Positions 62,604 to 64,000 of a stretch of DNA of 64,000 nucleotides are shown piece by piece. The notes under the pieces were generated by a model, which was not told the DNA's origin, made no database searches, and worked only from the letters and a program-made list of their open reading frames with translations. Position 1 is the stretch's first letter. Each line of letters begins with the position of its first letter. The position numbers and the translations under genes were made by a program. The DNA is from Paenibacillus sp. PL91 (GTDB lineage: Bacteria; Bacillota; Bacilli; Paenibacillales; Paenibacillaceae), in NCBI RefSeq assembly GCF_012935325.2, contig NZ_JABBYG020000006.1, positions 310,001 to 374,000 on the forward strand, read 5' to 3'.

Positions 62604-62639
62604 ATTGATTAGTTAATATATTAATTGATTAGTAAATAT
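62604..62639. promoter_or_regulatory. Paired 16-bp direct repeat in an AT-rich promoter region
   Basis: ATTGATTAGTTAATAT (62604-62619) and ATTGATTAGTAAATAT (62624-62639) are 16-bp direct repeats with one mismatch, exactly 20 bp apart (two helical turns), with a TTAATATATTAA palindrome between. It may be a regulator-binding site or UP-like element for the arabinofuranosidase gene 119 bp downstream. Confidence 0.5.
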
Positions 62640-62757
62640 GTTATTATATCCATGTGGATTGAAAATGGTCAGCAGGTTGATTGATTTATTTTGAATGAAT
62701 CAGCATGGAAGTTAGGTTTCGTATGCTTTCTAAAACAAAGATGACAGGTGATCTTCT

Positions 62758-64000
62758 ATGAAACATGAAAACGGTAACATAATTATTAATGACAACCGGA
62801 TCGCGCATTATAAATTTGCTAATCCCGAGCATGTCGGCGAAGATAGCTCTGGGTATGGCAACGACGGGATAACATCAGGCTCATCGAAGCCTATAATCCA
62901 AACCGTAGCAGGCCGAACGGCTGTTACGCTTGCTGGCGGCAAAAACAAAACATCCTATGTGCTGCTGCCTTCGGATCTTCTGAAGGAGGTCAGCGATCAT
63001 ACGGGAATTACGATTTCAACATGGGTCTATGCGGGCAAAGGGTCTAGCGTATGGGAGAGGATTTTTGATTTTGGAAAGAGCCAGACCGGTCCTTATATGT
63101 TCTTAACTCGGCAATTGCGTGGAACCTGCTTTGCAGGAGAGGACTTGATCGCAGATCCTGGAAAGTCTTTTGCAGCAGGCGAATGGATGCATATCTCCAT
63201 GTCTGTTACAGGGACAGCAGGCGGCACACTAAGCAGCGCAGGGCCTGTTGTGTATGTCAATGGCGAGGTCGTTGCGGATGGATCGATCAGCCAGACATCG
63301 AGCGGTAGGTATGCGAAGCTGCGAGCATGGTTTGCTACGTTTGCGGACTCATCGAATTACAGCAACAATACCATCGGCATGTCTCAGTATGATGCGGATA
63401 TGGATTTCTGCGGTTCTTTATCGGACTTCCGCATTTATAAAGCGGGGTTAACGCAGGATGAGATCATTGAGGTTATGTGCGAATCATTGACAGATGAAGA
63501 GATCGTTAACCTTGCTAAGGATAAATATCTAACGTTCCCCACCTCGATTATTACAAAAGATATTGCACTGCCTGCTTCGCTCATGGGCGGAAAAGTGGCT
63601 GTTTCCTGGAAATCCAGCGATACCGATGCTATATCTCATGATGGTGTTGTCAACAAGACGATTCATGCAGCCCAAGGCGTAACGATTACGGCTCTTTTAA
63701 AGAAAGGTGACAGCACTGTAGAAAGAAGCTTCATCGTCTCGGTGCTTCCAAAGGATTTGCCTCCTTACACGTTAACGATTAATGGCAATAATGAAATATT
63801 GGACGTAAGTCCAATCATGTACGGCCTATTTTATGAGGACATCAACAATGCTGCCGACGGCGGTATCTATGCAGAGCTTATACAGAACCGTTCCTTCGAG
63901 TCGTTTACGTTCGACAGCTATTCCCATGTTTGCGGCGAGCACGGCACATCGACGGGAAGAAATTATACCCCTCTGCATGCATGGTCAGGCGATACGGATA
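62758..64000 (+). CDS. GH51 alpha-L-arabinofuranosidase with LamG and Big domains, 5' part
   Basis: Open to the window end (at least 414 codons). Residues about 5-235 form a LamG/concanavalin-like domain (ITISTWVYAGKGSSVWERIF, DMDFCGSLSDFRIYKAGLTQ). Residues about 245-335 resemble an atrophied bacterial Ig domain (AVSWKSSDTDAISHDGVVN), and from about 345 the GH51 N-terminus begins: SPIMYGLFYEDINNAADGGI, then YAELIQNRSFES. It should release arabinose from arabinoxylan or arabinan. No signal peptide is visible at the ATG at 62758, although the LamG and Big domains suggest an extracellular enzyme. AGGTGAT is 6-8 nt upstream. The catalytic Glu pair lies beyond the window. Confidence 0.85.
   Translation, partial: MKHENGNIIINDNRIAHYKFANPEHVGEDSSGYGNDGITSGSSKPIIQTVAGRTAVTLAGGKNKTSYVLLPSDLLKEVSDHTGITISTWVYAGKGSSVWERIFDFGKSQTGPYMFLTRQLRGTCFAGEDLIADPGKSFAAGEWMHISMSVTGTAGGTLSSAGPVVYVNGEVVADGSISQTSSGRYAKLRAWFATFADSSNYSNNTIGMSQYDADMDFCGSLSDFRIYKAGLTQDEIIEVMCESLTDEEIVNLAKDKYLTFPTSIITKDIALPASLMGGKVAVSWKSSDTDAISHDGVVNKTIHAAQGVTITALLKKGDSTVERSFIVSVLPKDLPPYTLTINGNNEILDVSPIMYGLFYEDINNAADGGIYAELIQNRSFESFTFDSYSHVCGEHGTSTGRNYTPLHAWSGDTD

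Overview
The window looks like chromosomal DNA of a spore-forming Firmicute of the Paenibacillus type. Pointers are a complete Bacillus-order purine operon behind PurR boxes and a guanine riboswitch, a LysM-GH18 spore-cortex lytic enzyme, YerC/YerB/DagK/RlmD-type genes, a membrane-anchored AraC sensor beside a GH88 hydrolase and a sugar ABC permease tail, strong AGGAGG ribosome sites, and large secreted glycosidases. No tRNA, rRNA, prophage, insertion sequence or CRISPR array was seen. Species is not assignable from sequence reading alone.

Layout. 1-3643: end of a sugar-uptake locus (ABC permease tail, AraC-type sensor-regulator, GH88 unsaturated glycuronyl hydrolase). 3670-6221 (minus): proline dehydrogenase, then a membrane coiled-coil protein with a phosphodiester glycosidase. 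6487-11318: secreted CuAO-like/PKD protein, MsrAB, nitroreductase, spore LysM-GH18 enzyme. 11742-26783: the purEKBCSQLFMNHD operon with PurBoxes, promoter, guanine riboswitch and a roughly 570-nt leader. It is interrupted by two unusual non-coding blocks: a 146-bp imperfect palindrome between purC and purS, and five tandem 123-bp units, each with two hairpins, between purN and purH. 26935-32015: NodB deacetylase lipoprotein with an octapeptide repeat, a DxDxDG-repeat lipoprotein, a two-component system and a 39-residue membrane protein on the opposite strand. 32355-36296: alpha/beta hydrolase, YerB-like lipoprotein, and a DUF47-PiT phosphate transport pair behind a candidate Pho box. 36427-36891: a dense DnaA-box cluster with no gene. 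36958-41501: basic-tailed protein (minus), YerC, CbiX-type chelatase, DagK, RlmD-type rRNA methyltransferase.

41571-58668 is an accessory, regulator-rich stretch: TetR with an FtsX/ABC exporter, a WYL regulator with NmrA reductase and DrrAB-like exporter, an SF0329-like protein, a second two-component system with lipoprotein, an osmoprotectant-type binding protein with a cyclase-family enzyme, an Rrf2 regulator with a quinone-reductase-like SDR, and APH and GNAT enzymes. 58926-64000 holds secreted or polysaccharide-active enzymes: a GH8 enzyme with a duplicated FN3/F5-8C module, a YgjP-like metallopeptidase, and the 5' part of a LamG-Big-GH51 arabinofuranosidase cut by the window end.

The most notable material is non-coding: the DnaA-box cluster, the two structured repeat blocks inside the pur operon, the hairpin repeats beside the small membrane protein gene, and several long operator-like palindromes next to regulator genes.
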